From contig NZ_PJAR01000030.1 in the NCBI RefSeq assembly GCF_002836745.1, positions 1 through 64,000 of the forward strand: a stretch of DNA of 64,000 nucleotides, written 5' to 3'. Shown one piece after another: positions 8,392-17,732 of this stretch. The DNA comes from Glaciecola sp. 33A (GTDB lineage Bacteria; Pseudomonadota; Gammaproteobacteria; Enterobacterales; Alteromonadaceae). Position 1 is the stretch's first letter, and the number at the start of each line of letters is the position of its first letter. The position numbers and the translations under genes were made by a program. A model generated the notes under the pieces. That model was given only the letters and a program-made list of their open reading frames with translations, made no database searches and was not told where the DNA came from.

Positions 8392-8838
8392 ATGAAAAAG
8401 ATAATTCTGATATGTGCATTAATGTTGAGCGTGTTTAGTAGCTTGGCTTTCGCTAAAGACCCTATTGAAACGGGCTCTTTCAATAATAAAGCTATCTATG
8501 GCTACGATACCGTTGCTTACTTTACTGAGAACAAACCAGTAGAAGGGGCAGACCACATTACTAGTGAATGGCGAGGCGCCGTTTGGTATTTTTCGAGCAC
8601 TGAAAATAAAGCCTTGTTTGACGCCGATCAAGAAAAGTATGCCCCTCAATATGGTGGTTATTGCGCATATGCTATGTCGAAAGGCCGTTTTGTGGGAATT
8701 GATGAAGAAGCCTTCACGATATACAAGGGCAAACTTTACTTGAACTATAGCAAAGGCGTTGCTGAAGACTGGAGTGAAGATAAAGACGGCTTTATTAAGC
8801 TTGCAGGTCCTGAATATAAGGCAAACGTGGATTTTTAG
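8392..8838 (+). CDS. Exported YHS-domain protein
   Basis: 148 residues with a clear signal peptide ending near SLAFA (about residue 21). The mature protein matches the YHS-domain proteins found in many marine bacteria: AIYGYDTVAYF, then WYFSSTENKALFDADQEKYAPQYGGYCA-type sequence in which Y, H/F and C positions form a small metal-related fold. It is expected in the periplasm. It follows the redox operon after 115 bp on the same strand and may be transcribed separately. YHS domains often accompany metal transport or redox proteins; the precise role here is unknown. Confidence 0.8.
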   Translation: MKKIILICALMLSVFSSLAFAKDPIETGSFNNKAIYGYDTVAYFTENKPVEGADHITSEWRGAVWYFSSTENKALFDADQEKYAPQYGGYCAYAMSKGRFVGIDEEAFTIYKGKLYLNYSKGVAEDWSEDKDGFIKLAGPEYKANVDF

Positions 8839-8899
8839 ACTAAGCTTTTAACTTAAAATTTATACAACAGTACGCTTTAATTGATTGGACTAAGTTGAC

Positions 8900-9376
8900 T
8901 TGGCAACTGGTCCAACTCACCTTTATTGCTTGTTCGGTTATTTTATTTTGGATGCTTGCTATAATGCAAGCCAGAGTCGTCTATCAATTAGCATCTTAAA
9001 TACAAACCATTGGATTGCACAACATACTTGGCTAAAACAATTGATTAATATTCTCGAGGGTTATGGCTTAAGTGGTTCTATCGTCGAAATGTCAGGGCTT
9101 TTACATTTGAAGACGGGCCTAAGCTATTTAGAGGGCAATCACCTTTTAACTTTTGGCGATATGCATTCGCATCCAGATTTCAGCCAATTTAATCGTATTA
9201 AAGTTGAAGAAAAAGAAGCCTATGCTGCTAACAGCGTATGGATAAACGGCACTGTTTTAGTTCCCAAAGGGTTTCCCAGGGTATTGAACGAGATTAAAAA
9301 CCTTGGCTATCATACCCGTGAAGTTGCCATTAATAAAAGCTGAGGAATCGACTCATTGTATTTATAAAAACGTTTG
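8900..9376 (+). pseudogene. Dimethylarginine dimethylaminohydrolase (DDAH) remnant
   Basis: A 147-codon frame (8900-9343) aligns with the C-terminal half of DDAH-type amidinotransferase-fold hydrolases: SGLLHLKTGLSYLEGN (with the active-site His), EAYAANSVWINGTVLVPKG and GFPRVLNEIKNLGYHTREV. The N-terminal half (about 130 residues) is missing. The frame stops just before the catalytic cysteine region; shifting one base in an A-run near 9335 continues into KAEESTHC, with the expected terminal Cys codon at 9357-9359, but the GG-x-T-C context is eroded. So this is a 5'-truncated, frameshifted relic, unlikely to be active. Confidence 0.72.
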
Positions 9377-9471
9377 TATCTATTTAAAATCAAAAAACAA
9401 GGAAATTTCAACTGATATAAATAGGAGATCTAGCACCCAACTTGTCTTGATTTACTATCCCATAAAACAAC

Positions 9472-10665
9472 TTATGCCACCTGCCCCGCAGCCCAACCGC
9501 TAGACCAAGCCCACTGAAAATTATAACCCCCTAGCCAGCCAGTTACATCAAGTACTTCACCTATAAAGAACAATCCTTCTTGATCCTTAACTTGCATGTT
9601 TTTTGATGAAACATAGTCCGTATCAACGCCGCCCAGTGTGACCTCGGCAGTCCGATAGCCTTCAGTTCCATTTGGTTTAACTCGCCACTGCGTAAAAGCG
9701 TCGGCTGCGCTTTGCAACTGTTTTGCGTTGTATTGCTTAAGCGGCTTGTTGTCTAATTCAAAATACGGAATAGCCGCTTGTACAAAACGTTTTGAATAAT
9801 GTTTTCCAAGTGCTGTAGAAAGTTGTATTTCTGGATTTGACTGCTGTTGCTCAAATAAATCTTGGAACAAATCAGCGTTTGGAAAAAGGTCAAATTCCAC
9901 CTCTTGTCCTGGGTCCCAGAAACTCGAGATTTGCAGTACTGCGGGGCCACTTAAACCACGATGAGTAAACAAAATACTTTCATTGAAATTGGTGTTGTTG
10001 CAACTTGCGTTAGCATCAACTGAAATACCGCTGAGCTCGCCTATTACGGCCTTGTCATGTTCCTGCAACGTAAATGGCACAAGGGCGGCTTTTGTTGGAA
10101 TAATGGGCAAGCCAAACTGTTCAGCAACTCTATAGCCGAAAGGTGTTGCGCCTAACTTTGGCATACTTAAGCCACCCGTTGCAATGACCAATGACTCACT
10201 GCTGAAAATGCCTTGGCTGGTATTCACTACATAGCGATTATCGACATATTGTATGTCGATAATTTCTGTTCGGTTCTTAATATCAACATTGGCTTTTTTG
10301 CATTCGGCCAAGAGTAAATCGACGATATCTTTAGCGCTGTCATCACAAAAAAGTTGACCGAGTGTTTTTTCGTGATGCTTAATACCATATTCGTTTACCA
10401 ATGAGATAAAATCCCATTGCGTATATTGACTTAGTGCGGACTTACAAAAATGCGGATTTTGAGATAGAAAGTTTTCGTGCGAAGTATACGTATTAGTAAA
10501 GTTGCAACGACCGCCTCCACTCATGAGGATCTTACCACCTAGTCTTTTTGCATGATCAAAAACAATGACCTTACGACCTCGTTTACCCGCTTCAGTTGCG
10601 CAAAATAGACCTGCTGCGCCAGCACCTATTACAATAACTTCTGTTTTGGTCACGTTACTACTCAT
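9472..10665 (-). CDS. HI0933-family flavoprotein (NAD(P)/FAD oxidoreductase)
   Basis: About 397 residues. The N-terminus has the Rossmann FAD motif VIVIGAGAAGLFCA, followed by the family signature GGKILMSGGGRCNFTN. The C-terminus has the FAD-contacting GGVDTDYVSSKNMQVK and GEVLDVTGWLGGYNFQWAWSSG. This is the HI0933/BaiN-like family of two-dinucleotide-fold flavoproteins, which are cytosolic and of uncertain substrate. I prefer ATG at 10665; a GTG four codons earlier (10677) is possible and neither has a strong ribosome site. A hairpin lies between it and the next upstream minus-strand gene. Confidence 0.88.
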   Translation of the reverse strand: MSSNVTKTEVIVIGAGAAGLFCATEAGKRGRKVIVFDHAKRLGGKILMSGGGRCNFTNTYTSHENFLSQNPHFCKSALSQYTQWDFISLVNEYGIKHHEKTLGQLFCDDSAKDIVDLLLAECKKANVDIKNRTEIIDIQYVDNRYVVNTSQGIFSSESLVIATGGLSMPKLGATPFGYRVAEQFGLPIIPTKAALVPFTLQEHDKAVIGELSGISVDANASCNNTNFNESILFTHRGLSGPAVLQISSFWDPGQEVEFDLFPNADLFQDLFEQQQSNPEIQLSTALGKHYSKRFVQAAIPYFELDNKPLKQYNAKQLQSAADAFTQWRVKPNGTEGYRTAEVTLGGVDTDYVSSKNMQVKDQEGLFFIGEVLDVTGWLGGYNFQWAWSSGWAAGQVA

Positions 10666-10699
10666 TGTTATGAACACAGAACATTATCGCTGTTTAATC

Positions 10700-10723
10700 A
10701 CAAGCCATCAACTAGATGGCTTG
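10700..10723. terminator. Hairpin terminator candidate
   Basis: A 9-bp perfect stem, CAAGCCATC with GATGGCTTG, around a 5-base loop, followed by TTTT on the plus strand. It separates the peroxiredoxin gene (ending at 10775, minus) from the flavoprotein gene start. The T-run is on the plus side, so as a terminator of the minus-strand peroxiredoxin transcript it would be weaker. Confidence 0.5.
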
Positions 10724-10774
10724 TTTTACTCGCTTTTGTTTTTACTAAATGCGTTCGCTTTAGTGAAATATTAC

Positions 10775-11248
10775 TTACAGCTGCTTCAATATAGTTTCAG
10801 CATCACTGACTTCAAAACGACCCGGGTCTTCAACATTGAGTGCGCGAACAACACCGTCTTCGACGATCATGCTGTAACGAATTGAACGAATGCCACCAAA
10901 TGCGTCAGTATCCATATCGAGACCAATCAATTGGGCAAAAGTACCGTTGCCGTCTGCTAACATCATGATTTCGTGCGCGTCTTGTGACTTACCCCAAGCG
11001 CCCATAACAAAAGCATCATTTACCGAAATACAAATAATGGCATCGACGCCTTTCGCTTTAATTTTATCAGCCAATGCAATGTATCCAGGAAGATGAGCTG
11101 CTGAGCAGGTAGGAGTGAATGCGCCGGGAACTGCAAATAAAACCACTTTCTTTTCGCTAAATAAAGTACCTGTATTTGGATTTTTTATTTCACCATCTTG
11201 CAAAATACTAAATACTGCTTCTGGTAATGTGCCGCCTACTTCAATCAT
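10775..11248 (-). CDS. Peroxiredoxin, Prx5 family
   Basis: 157 residues, with the Prx5 hallmark VPGAFTPTCSAAH carrying the peroxidatic Cys48 and the downstream RYSMIVEDGVV strand typical of the group. It reduces hydrogen peroxide and organic peroxides in the cytosol, probably with glutathione or thioredoxin as reductant. There is no fused glutaredoxin domain. I chose ATG at 11248, with AAGGAG about 6 bases upstream, rather than the in-frame GTG at 11254 that overlaps the ribosome site. It appears monocistronic. Confidence 0.9.
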   Translation of the reverse strand: MIEVGGTLPEAVFSILQDGEIKNPNTGTLFSEKKVVLFAVPGAFTPTCSAAHLPGYIALADKIKAKGVDAIICISVNDAFVMGAWGKSQDAHEIMMLADGNGTFAQLIGLDMDTDAFGGIRSIRYSMIVEDGVVRALNVEDPGRFEVSDAETILKQL

Positions 11249-11334
11249 GGTCACTCCTTGTTATTTTATTGTGTGTCTATATTAGAGTATTGTTACTCGC
11301 ATAAAGGCAACTTACGATTATTTGTTTCAGAGTA

Positions 11335-12285
11335 TCAGTGTAGTATATACACATCAAATCTGTGTTTTTTTGATTCAATTGCGGTGTCGGGTTTACGTCC
11401 ACACGCTAGCTCAATTGGGTCCGCCGAGCCCGGCCTTTTAACCACGACTCTGCTACCGGCATGGCTCAGTGCTGCGTCCAGCAATTGCGCGCTGTCGATA
11501 TCTGCACCTAACAACTGTTGGAATGCGCGCATTTCTTTCTTCACCAGAGCTGACTTTTTTTTGTGCGGAAACATTGGGTCAAGATAAATAACGTCAGCCA
11601 ACGGTTTAGCCTTTTTTTTTGCACCTTGCTTTAAAATATAGTCTGTTGCATCCGTTTTGACTAGCGATAATCTTTCGGATAATTCAGCAACAGATTCAAT
11701 ACGGTTTAGCGCATCCTCTAACAGTGCCGCGATAATCGGACTGCGCTCTAACATGATGACATGAGCACCCACACTTGCCATAACAAAACTGTCGTTACCC
11801 ATTCCTGCAGTACAATCAATTACTGACAGTGAATCTTTACCTTTTATACCAATTGCTTTAGCTAGCGCCTCATTGCGCCCACCACCATGTTGCTTGCGGT
11901 AATGAAGCGCGGCTGAATTGAAATCAATTATAATATCTCCCCAACTTGGCTCATTGCTCAACCGTAGTGCAAGACCGTTGGATGTGTAGACGAGTTGCCA
12001 CTGGCTATCAATATCAATGTTGGCAACACAGCTATTCCCTTTCGTGCTTCGTTTTGCCATTTTTTGTGCGTTGGTATGTGGTTTTTTAGGTTTTGATAAC
12101 GACTTATTTGATTTTACTTTAGCATCGTTCAAACCCCGCTTTACGATAGGGTAACCGGTTTCAGCAGATAGCTTTTTTGCATCCTCTTGAGGAGATATGC
12201 GGTCGCGATCCTCTACAAGAATGACTATTCCTATACCACCATCTTGCTCACTTTGGGCATTGATAGGCGCATTTTGATCACGCAT
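11335..12285 (-). CDS. rsmJ: 16S rRNA (guanine-1516-N2)-methyltransferase RsmJ
   Basis: About 316 residues. The C-terminal two thirds matches RsmJ: DFNSAALHYRKQHGGGRNEALAKA-type N-region, the SAM-binding VIDCTAGMGNDSFVMAS, MLERSPIIAALLEDAL, the catalytic-loop DVIYLDPMFPHKKKSALVKK and VVVKRP. It methylates G1516 of 16S rRNA. The first roughly 80 residues are an extra, low-complexity, Lys-rich extension relative to E. coli RsmJ. The ATG at 12285 overlaps the recG stop by 8 bases and has GGAG 7 bases before it, so it is translationally coupled to recG. Longer starts inside recG lack support. Confidence 0.9.
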   Translation of the reverse strand: MRDQNAPINAQSEQDGGIGIVILVEDRDRISPQEDAKKLSAETGYPIVKRGLNDAKVKSNKSLSKPKKPHTNAQKMAKRSTKGNSCVANIDIDSQWQLVYTSNGLALRLSNEPSWGDIIIDFNSAALHYRKQHGGGRNEALAKAIGIKGKDSLSVIDCTAGMGNDSFVMASVGAHVIMLERSPIIAALLEDALNRIESVAELSERLSLVKTDATDYILKQGAKKKAKPLADVIYLDPMFPHKKKSALVKKEMRAFQQLLGADIDSAQLLDAALSHAGSRVVVKRPGSADPIELACGRKPDTAIESKKHRFDVYILH

Positions 12286-14353
12286 TTCCATACTCCTCTT
12301 TATATGCCAGCCACCGACCAATAAGTGCTTGAGAGTTGCTTGGATATTCGCGCCATACGTATTCAGCCATATTTTTTATATCTGGAATAAGCGCTGCATC
12401 ACGTATTAAATCCGCGATTTTCAAGTCGGCTATGCCAGTTTGTTTAGTCCCCAACATTTCACCTGGGCCACGAATTTCTAAGTCTTTTTCAGCAATATAA
12501 AAGCCGTCAGTTGATTCACGTAAAACACCTAGACGCTTACTGGCTGTTTTAGATAGCGGACCTGAATACATTAATACACAATGACTTTCTACCGAGCCAC
12601 GCCCCACTCTGCCGCGCAACTGATGCAATTGGGCTAAGCCTAAACGCTCTGGGTTTTCAACAATCATTAAGCTAGCATTGGGAACATCAACACCGACTTC
12701 AATCACGGTAGTGGCGACTAACAAATCAAGCTTGCCTTGTTTGAAATCGTCCATGACTTGCTGTTTTTCAGCTGCTTTTAAGCGCCCGTGGACCAGTCCA
12801 ACCTTCAGCTCTGTTAAGGTGGTTCTCAATGCAACTGCTGCATCCTCAGCCGCTTGGCATTGCAATACTTCTGATTCGTCAATAAGTGTGCAGACCCAAT
12901 ATACTTGGCGTTTTTGCTCAACAGCCGCTTTACGAACACGCTCAATGACATCACCACGTCTGCTATCAGGTAAAACGACCGTTGTCACCGGTGTTCTTCC
13001 TGGAGGCAATTCATCGATAACGGAGGTGTCTAAATCAGCATACGCAGTCATTGCTAACGTCCGCGGAATAGGCGTTGCTGTCATTATCAGTTGATGTGGG
13101 TACTTGCCAAGCTTTTCACCTTTTTTACGCAACGCCAAACGTTGATGCACACCAAAACGATGTTGTTCATCAACAATCACCATCGCCAGATTTTTATACT
13201 CTACTTGTTCTTGGAATATTGCGTGAGTGCCAACCAGCATTTGAATATTACCCAACGCAAGCTGTTCGAGAGTTTCTATTCTCGCTTTGCCTTTCAACTT
13301 GCCTGCCAACCAGCCTACGTTGATTCCTAAAGGGGTAAACCAGTCGGTAAAATTACGAGTGTGCTGTTCGGCCAACAATTCAGTTGGAGCCATCAGGGCA
13401 ACTTGATAGCCTGCGCTAATCGCGGATAATGAGCTAAGCGCAGCAACTAAGGTTTTTCCCGAACCAACGTCACCCTGAACTAAACGCATCATCGGTTGCG
13501 CATGTTGCATGTCTTGCTCAATTTCACCCACCACACGCGCTTGTGCACCCGTTGGTTTAAACGGTAGGGTGGCTAAAAACTTTTGTTTTAACGGCTCATC
13601 TATTGTAACCGCAATGCCGGGTTCTGCATTTGACTGCGAACGTACTTTGAGCATACTTAAATGGTGTGCCAGCAACTCTTCAATCACTAAACGCTTTTGC
13701 GCGGGATGCCTTCCCTCAACTAAATCTTCTATTACAATGTCTGGCGGTGGTCGATGCACTAAATGCAATGCATCAGTTAACGATACTTGTTGTTCATATA
13801 GACCATTGGGCAGTAATTCTAAAAGTGCACCTTTATCCAGTTGTTTCAATGCTTGCTCGGTTAAATTTCGAAGTGTGAGTTGTCTTACGCCCTCGGTTGT
13901 TGGATAAACAGGCGTTAACGATTCTTCCAAGCTTGTATTTTCAGGATCATCTACAATCTTATATTCTGGGTGCATCATCTCGAGGTTTGCTTTGCCTGTT
14001 CGAACTTCACCAAAGGCACGAATAATATTTCCGATTGCTAAAGACTTGGTTTGGGCAGCAGAAAAATGGAAAAAGCGCAGAGTAACGGAACCGCTCCCGT
14101 CACTGACTTTAACCAACAACATTCGACGTTTACCGTATTGAATGTCGGCTGACATAATCTCGCCTTGGATAGACACATGCAAATAGGCATGCAGGTCCGC
14201 CATAGGATAAATTCGAGTGCGATCTTCATACCTAGCCGGAAGGTGAAAAATCACGTCTTGCAGAGTAACAAGGCCGAGTTTTTTTAGTTTTTCCGCAACT
14301 TTTGCTCCGACACCTTTGAGCGTGGTAACCGGCGTATCAGCCAGTGACTTCAT
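12278..14353 (-). CDS. recG: ATP-dependent DNA helicase RecG
   Basis: 691 residues, the normal length. It has the N-terminal wedge/OB domain (about 1-200, with TLKGVGAKVAEKL helix-hairpin-helix), then the superfamily 2 helicase motifs: LVQGDVGSGKTLVA (Walker A), VIVDEQHRFGVHQR (DEQH box), MTATPIPRTLAMT, VATTVIEVGVDVPNA and QLRGRVGRG. It remodels stalled replication forks and branched DNA in the cytosol. In E. coli recG follows spoT-trmH; here it lies about 10 kb downstream of trmH and is coupled to rsmJ. Confidence 0.97.
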   Translation of the reverse strand: MKSLADTPVTTLKGVGAKVAEKLKKLGLVTLQDVIFHLPARYEDRTRIYPMADLHAYLHVSIQGEIMSADIQYGKRRMLLVKVSDGSGSVTLRFFHFSAAQTKSLAIGNIIRAFGEVRTGKANLEMMHPEYKIVDDPENTSLEESLTPVYPTTEGVRQLTLRNLTEQALKQLDKGALLELLPNGLYEQQVSLTDALHLVHRPPPDIVIEDLVEGRHPAQKRLVIEELLAHHLSMLKVRSQSNAEPGIAVTIDEPLKQKFLATLPFKPTGAQARVVGEIEQDMQHAQPMMRLVQGDVGSGKTLVAALSSLSAISAGYQVALMAPTELLAEQHTRNFTDWFTPLGINVGWLAGKLKGKARIETLEQLALGNIQMLVGTHAIFQEQVEYKNLAMVIVDEQHRFGVHQRLALRKKGEKLGKYPHQLIMTATPIPRTLAMTAYADLDTSVIDELPPGRTPVTTVVLPDSRRGDVIERVRKAAVEQKRQVYWVCTLIDESEVLQCQAAEDAAVALRTTLTELKVGLVHGRLKAAEKQQVMDDFKQGKLDLLVATTVIEVGVDVPNASLMIVENPERLGLAQLHQLRGRVGRGSVESHCVLMYSGPLSKTASKRLGVLRESTDGFYIAEKDLEIRGPGEMLGTKQTGIADLKIADLIRDAALIPDIKNMAEYVWREYPSNSQALIGRWLAYKEEYGNA

Positions 14354-14501
14354 TTCATAATATTCTTATAATCTTAACGTTTCGCTGATAGCTAAACTTT
14401 ACCAGACCTTTGTAATTAAGCCACCTGTTCTAGCACTCAGGTTTGCAAAAAAGACCACCACATAATTTAGGATGTGCCTCAAGCTGACATTAAATACTAG
14501 C

Positions 14502-15065
14502 TTAGTTAAGCTCGTCGTCTTTCCAGAATTTGCTTCCTTTAACCGTAGCTTGCAGAGCCAAACCGCTTTCAGTCATGGTATACACCGTAACATCGCCATA
14601 ATAGGCTTCGCCTTCAATCGACTTTCCTTTTGTACCCGCTTTTGCTGCTGCATCTGCGTTACCACCGAAGGTCCAGCCTTGTTCTACGAAATTGCGCATA
14701 GCAGCTTGATTGTGAAACACCATGACAATGCGATAATCTTTTGCACCTATACCAAAGCCAACGCCACCTTCAGCCATATTCATATACGTTTTTTTATTCT
14801 GAATCTGATCGCTTACAACGCCATAGCCGGTTCCAGCAGACACCAAGAACAAATTAATATTAGCGTTTGAAAATACAGCATAACCGGGTGATGCGTTCAA
14901 TTCCTCTCTCGCTGCGGGCTTTTTTAGATATAGTTTTTCCAACGCGTCTTGTTGCATTTCTAATATTGCGACACGCTTTTCAACGTCAGTACCCGTTCCG
15001 TAAGATGCGCAGGCACTGAGTAAAAAAACACACGCCAAGCCACTTAATAACTTTAAACCATACAT
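14502..15065 (-). CDS. SYLF (YSC84-like) domain lipoprotein
   Basis: 187 residues with a lipoprotein signal peptide and lipobox LSAC (Cys19). The mature part matches the SYLF/YSC84 lipid-binding family: SPGYAVFSNANINLFLVSAGTGYGVV, GGVGFGIGAKDYRIVMVFHN and a final QATVKGSKFWKDDELN. The product should be anchored in the outer or inner membrane and bind lipids, probably phosphoinositide-like or other anionic headgroups; the bacterial role is poorly defined. It is a single gene between recG and a LytTR regulator. Confidence 0.85.
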   Translation of the reverse strand: MYGLKLLSGLACVFLLSACASYGTGTDVEKRVAILEMQQDALEKLYLKKPAAREELNASPGYAVFSNANINLFLVSAGTGYGVVSDQIQNKKTYMNMAEGGVGFGIGAKDYRIVMVFHNQAAMRNFVEQGWTFGGNADAAAKAGTKGKSIEGEAYYGDVTVYTMTESGLALQATVKGSKFWKDDELN

Positions 15066-15183
15066 TTAACTTTCCTTATAATCGATTGATGATGCTACAG
15101 CATAGTGTACACGTAAACGAAGTATAAAATTGATAGTCGATTACTGACTAACGAAAAATATACTCCTTACAGTCGTCTTGCTT

Positions 15184-16068
15184 CTAATGGCTTGCGATTA
15201 ATGTTTCAAAGTCACTTTTATAACGTCTTGAAAGTCGTATTTTCTGCCCTGACCGCATGACTATTTCCGCGTCACCACTGGCTAAGGATTCAATGAAATG
15301 CACCCTGCTTACATTAACCGCAAATGATCTGTGTACGCGGATTAAGCCGTAGTGACGGCTTTTTAAGATAAAATCAGACATCGTCGTGCGCATAGGGTAA
15401 ATCTCATTATCAATATGTAAATTTGAATAGTTACCACATGCCTCTACCCATTCGATGTTTTTAGTTTTAATCAAAAATTCTTTACCTAGCTTTTTAACTA
15501 ATAAAATATTCGCTAATGATTCGGTTTGTTGGCAATCAATTGGTTTATCTGCTTTATTTGAGATTGATTGAGCATCCCCTAACCATTGCGCAACTATGTA
15601 TCGATATACGCCAATCATGGCGACAAAAAAACAAAAGCTCCAAACGTCCTTGCGTAACTCATATAAAAATTCAAACATAAAGTGCTGAAAACTTACAGAA
15701 AACTGGTAGTCACTTGCGGATAATAAATAAACAAGTTCGCGCATCGCGACCATTAACAATATATGCGAGGCCCCGTAGGTTATCGCGGCAGCAATATATC
15801 GGCCAATACTGCTTTTTGTTGTCTGCCAATCCCAAGGGTACTTGCGCATAAACCCTGCAATTAATGGAAAGATAAAGAGCGTTGCTAGGGCGCTAGAGTA
15901 TTCCCATGCAAAGGGTTCCCAGACTTGAAACGATGCACTCTCTTTTCTCGCTTCCTCCATCAACACCGTGGTGGCATTGATAGTCGCATTAATGCCAAAG
16001 TAGCAAGCCAAAGCTAGCATTTCGTAGGTAAATTTGTGCTTCTGAAAGTGTTCTTTTGAAAACTGCAT
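15184..16068 (-). CDS. Membrane-bound LytTR-family transcription regulator
   Basis: 294 residues. About four hydrophobic segments occupy residues 13-165. The C-terminal 95 residues are a LytTR DNA-binding domain: FLIKTKNIEWVEACGNYSNLH, MRTTMSDFI, LIRVHRSFAVN and IRLSRRYKSDFETL. No receiver domain is present, so this is a one-component membrane sensor-regulator. It starts 146 bp from a divergent acyltransferase gene (16215), the usual arrangement for a regulator and its target. Target control is inferred from orientation only. Confidence 0.85.
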   Translation of the reverse strand: MQFSKEHFQKHKFTYEMLALACYFGINATINATTVLMEEARKESASFQVWEPFAWEYSSALATLFIFPLIAGFMRKYPWDWQTTKSSIGRYIAAAITYGASHILLMVAMRELVYLLSASDYQFSVSFQHFMFEFLYELRKDVWSFCFFVAMIGVYRYIVAQWLGDAQSISNKADKPIDCQQTESLANILLVKKLGKEFLIKTKNIEWVEACGNYSNLHIDNEIYPMRTTMSDFILKSRHYGLIRVHRSFAVNVSRVHFIESLASGDAEIVMRSGQKIRLSRRYKSDFETLIASH

Positions 16069-16214
16069 CTCAATTAATTACCTTTCATCCCTTATTTCCA
16101 CCACTTATCACTTATTGTTTCATTTCAGCAAGTTAGATACATAACGACGGGTCATTCATGGCAGTATTCGACTCATACTTATTGCATTTAAATCACACAA
16201 ATACAAGAAAAAAC

Positions 16215-17450
16215 ATGAATAATACTGCTTCTCAAAATACAAACCGACTGCATTGTTTAGACTGGCTCAGGGTAATCGCTATTGGCGTATTACTGATGTA
16301 TCACATTGGTATGGTGTATGTACCTGACTGGGGTTATCACTATAAAAATCCCTTGGCGAGTGATTGGATCAAATCGCTAATGCTGTTGACGTCTCCTTGG
16401 CGCATGGGACTATTGTGGTTGGTATCTGGCATTGCCTTAGCATACATGTGTGGCAGTTATAATGTTATTAGACTAGTTGTTAGACGTACTAATCAGATAT
16501 TGCTCCCGCTGTTGGTTGGCGTGCTATTTATTGTTCCTGTTCAGTTATTTGCACAAATGAAACAAGCGGGTGATATGCCTTTAAATTTTATTGGTTTTGT
16601 TCATGCTTTTTTTGTTCAACCAAAGGGATACTTTGTTAACTACTCATCCGGCATTTGGCCTCGATTTGATGTTAATCACTTATGGTATTTACGTTCATTA
16701 TGGAGGTTTAGCATAATACTAATTCTACTCTCACCCATTTTAAATTCAAATCTTGCAAAAATGATTGGGCATTTTTTAGCCGCAAGATTACGTTATTTAT
16801 TACCGCTGTTTGTTATCCCCATTGCAATGATTGAACTGCTGATGGAGGGCGAATCTGTGCGAGAGTATTATGGATTTATTGTATTGTTATTGGGCTTCTA
16901 TTTAGGTTTGCACGAGGCTTTTTGGCAGACTTTGACAAAGCACGTAAAGTTGCTCTGTATACTTAGCCTAGTTGCTATGATGGCACTGCAAATAGGTTTT
17001 ATCGAGATCTGGCAAACTGGGTTGGATCAAACGAATACTTTATGGAACGCACTCATTCAATGTATATATGTGTCGAATAAAATTCTACCACTGCTGGCTA
17101 TACTTGCGCTGTCGTATCAGTTTCTTAACAAGCCAAACAAACTAATCAAACAACTAAACCCATACGTATTTCCACTTTATATTTTGCATCAAAGTGTCAT
17201 TATAATCATTGCTTATGTGGCATCTAACAGCCATTTAATTTTGTTGCGAAGTGCCGAATATCAATTGTGGTTTAGTTTAGTCGTTACCCCCCTTATCTGT
17301 GCCTTACTGGTCATGTTAATTGCTAGATTCAATGCTTTTCGACTGTGTTTTGGTATGCGTCTGAAGAAAAACAAGGACCCATACAGTAGTTGGCAAGCCA
17401 ATTTTGCCGTGTCGGTAATCTGCACACCAATGATTTATTGCCTCATTTGA
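16215..17450 (+). CDS. Acyltransferase family 3 membrane protein
   Basis: About 411 residues with around ten membrane helices. The N-terminus RLHCLDWLRVIAIGVLLMYHIGMVY carries the family's conserved residues (LDWLR and the His in YH), resembling OpgC/MdoC-like integral acyltransferases that O-acylate extracytoplasmic glycans. I prefer ATG at 16215, which places the family motif about 12 residues in; ATG at 16158 would add 19 unlikely residues, and neither has a strong ribosome site. Divergent from the LytTR regulator, which may control it. The acylated substrate is unknown. Confidence 0.8.
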   Translation: MNNTASQNTNRLHCLDWLRVIAIGVLLMYHIGMVYVPDWGYHYKNPLASDWIKSLMLLTSPWRMGLLWLVSGIALAYMCGSYNVIRLVVRRTNQILLPLLVGVLFIVPVQLFAQMKQAGDMPLNFIGFVHAFFVQPKGYFVNYSSGIWPRFDVNHLWYLRSLWRFSIILILLSPILNSNLAKMIGHFLAARLRYLLPLFVIPIAMIELLMEGESVREYYGFIVLLLGFYLGLHEAFWQTLTKHVKLLCILSLVAMMALQIGFIEIWQTGLDQTNTLWNALIQCIYVSNKILPLLAILALSYQFLNKPNKLIKQLNPYVFPLYILHQSVIIIIAYVASNSHLILLRSAEYQLWFSLVVTPLICALLVMLIARFNAFRLCFGMRLKKNKDPYSSWQANFAVSVICTPMIYCLI

Positions 17451-17732
17451 GTCAAGCACAGATGGTACACAACGCTACTTGAAATCCTATTGCTACCAAT
17501 AGTGGAAAACCACCTCAACGTTTAATTACATATATTGCTCACTTCAATATCCCCCTTTTGCGTAACGTTATTTAGACATTTCTGTGAATTAAATGTAAAT
17601 AATTTACTCATTTAGTAGGGGTTTATCCGTTCCTGCGCGCTAAATAATATTACAACATTCGACAAAATTCTTATTGAGAGAAAGCAAGACGCTTAACTTT
17701 GATACAACTTAAAATAAAAAGGTAAAGTCAAG

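Noticed and set aside
9303-9503. 66-codon plus-strand frame after the DDAH relic
   Set aside because: It is the shifted continuation of the DDAH pseudogene plus random sequence, not a gene of its own.
10565-10885. 106-codon plus-strand frame
   Set aside because: It spans the 3' end of the peroxiredoxin gene, a hairpin and the flavoprotein start on the opposite strand; no supporting motif.
13091-13330. Plus-strand frames inside recG
   Set aside because: Antisense shadows of a well-supported helicase gene.
17391-17410. TTGGCA...TTTTGC resembling a sigma-54 promoter
   Set aside because: Spacing between GG and GC is two bases too long and it lies inside the acyltransferase gene.
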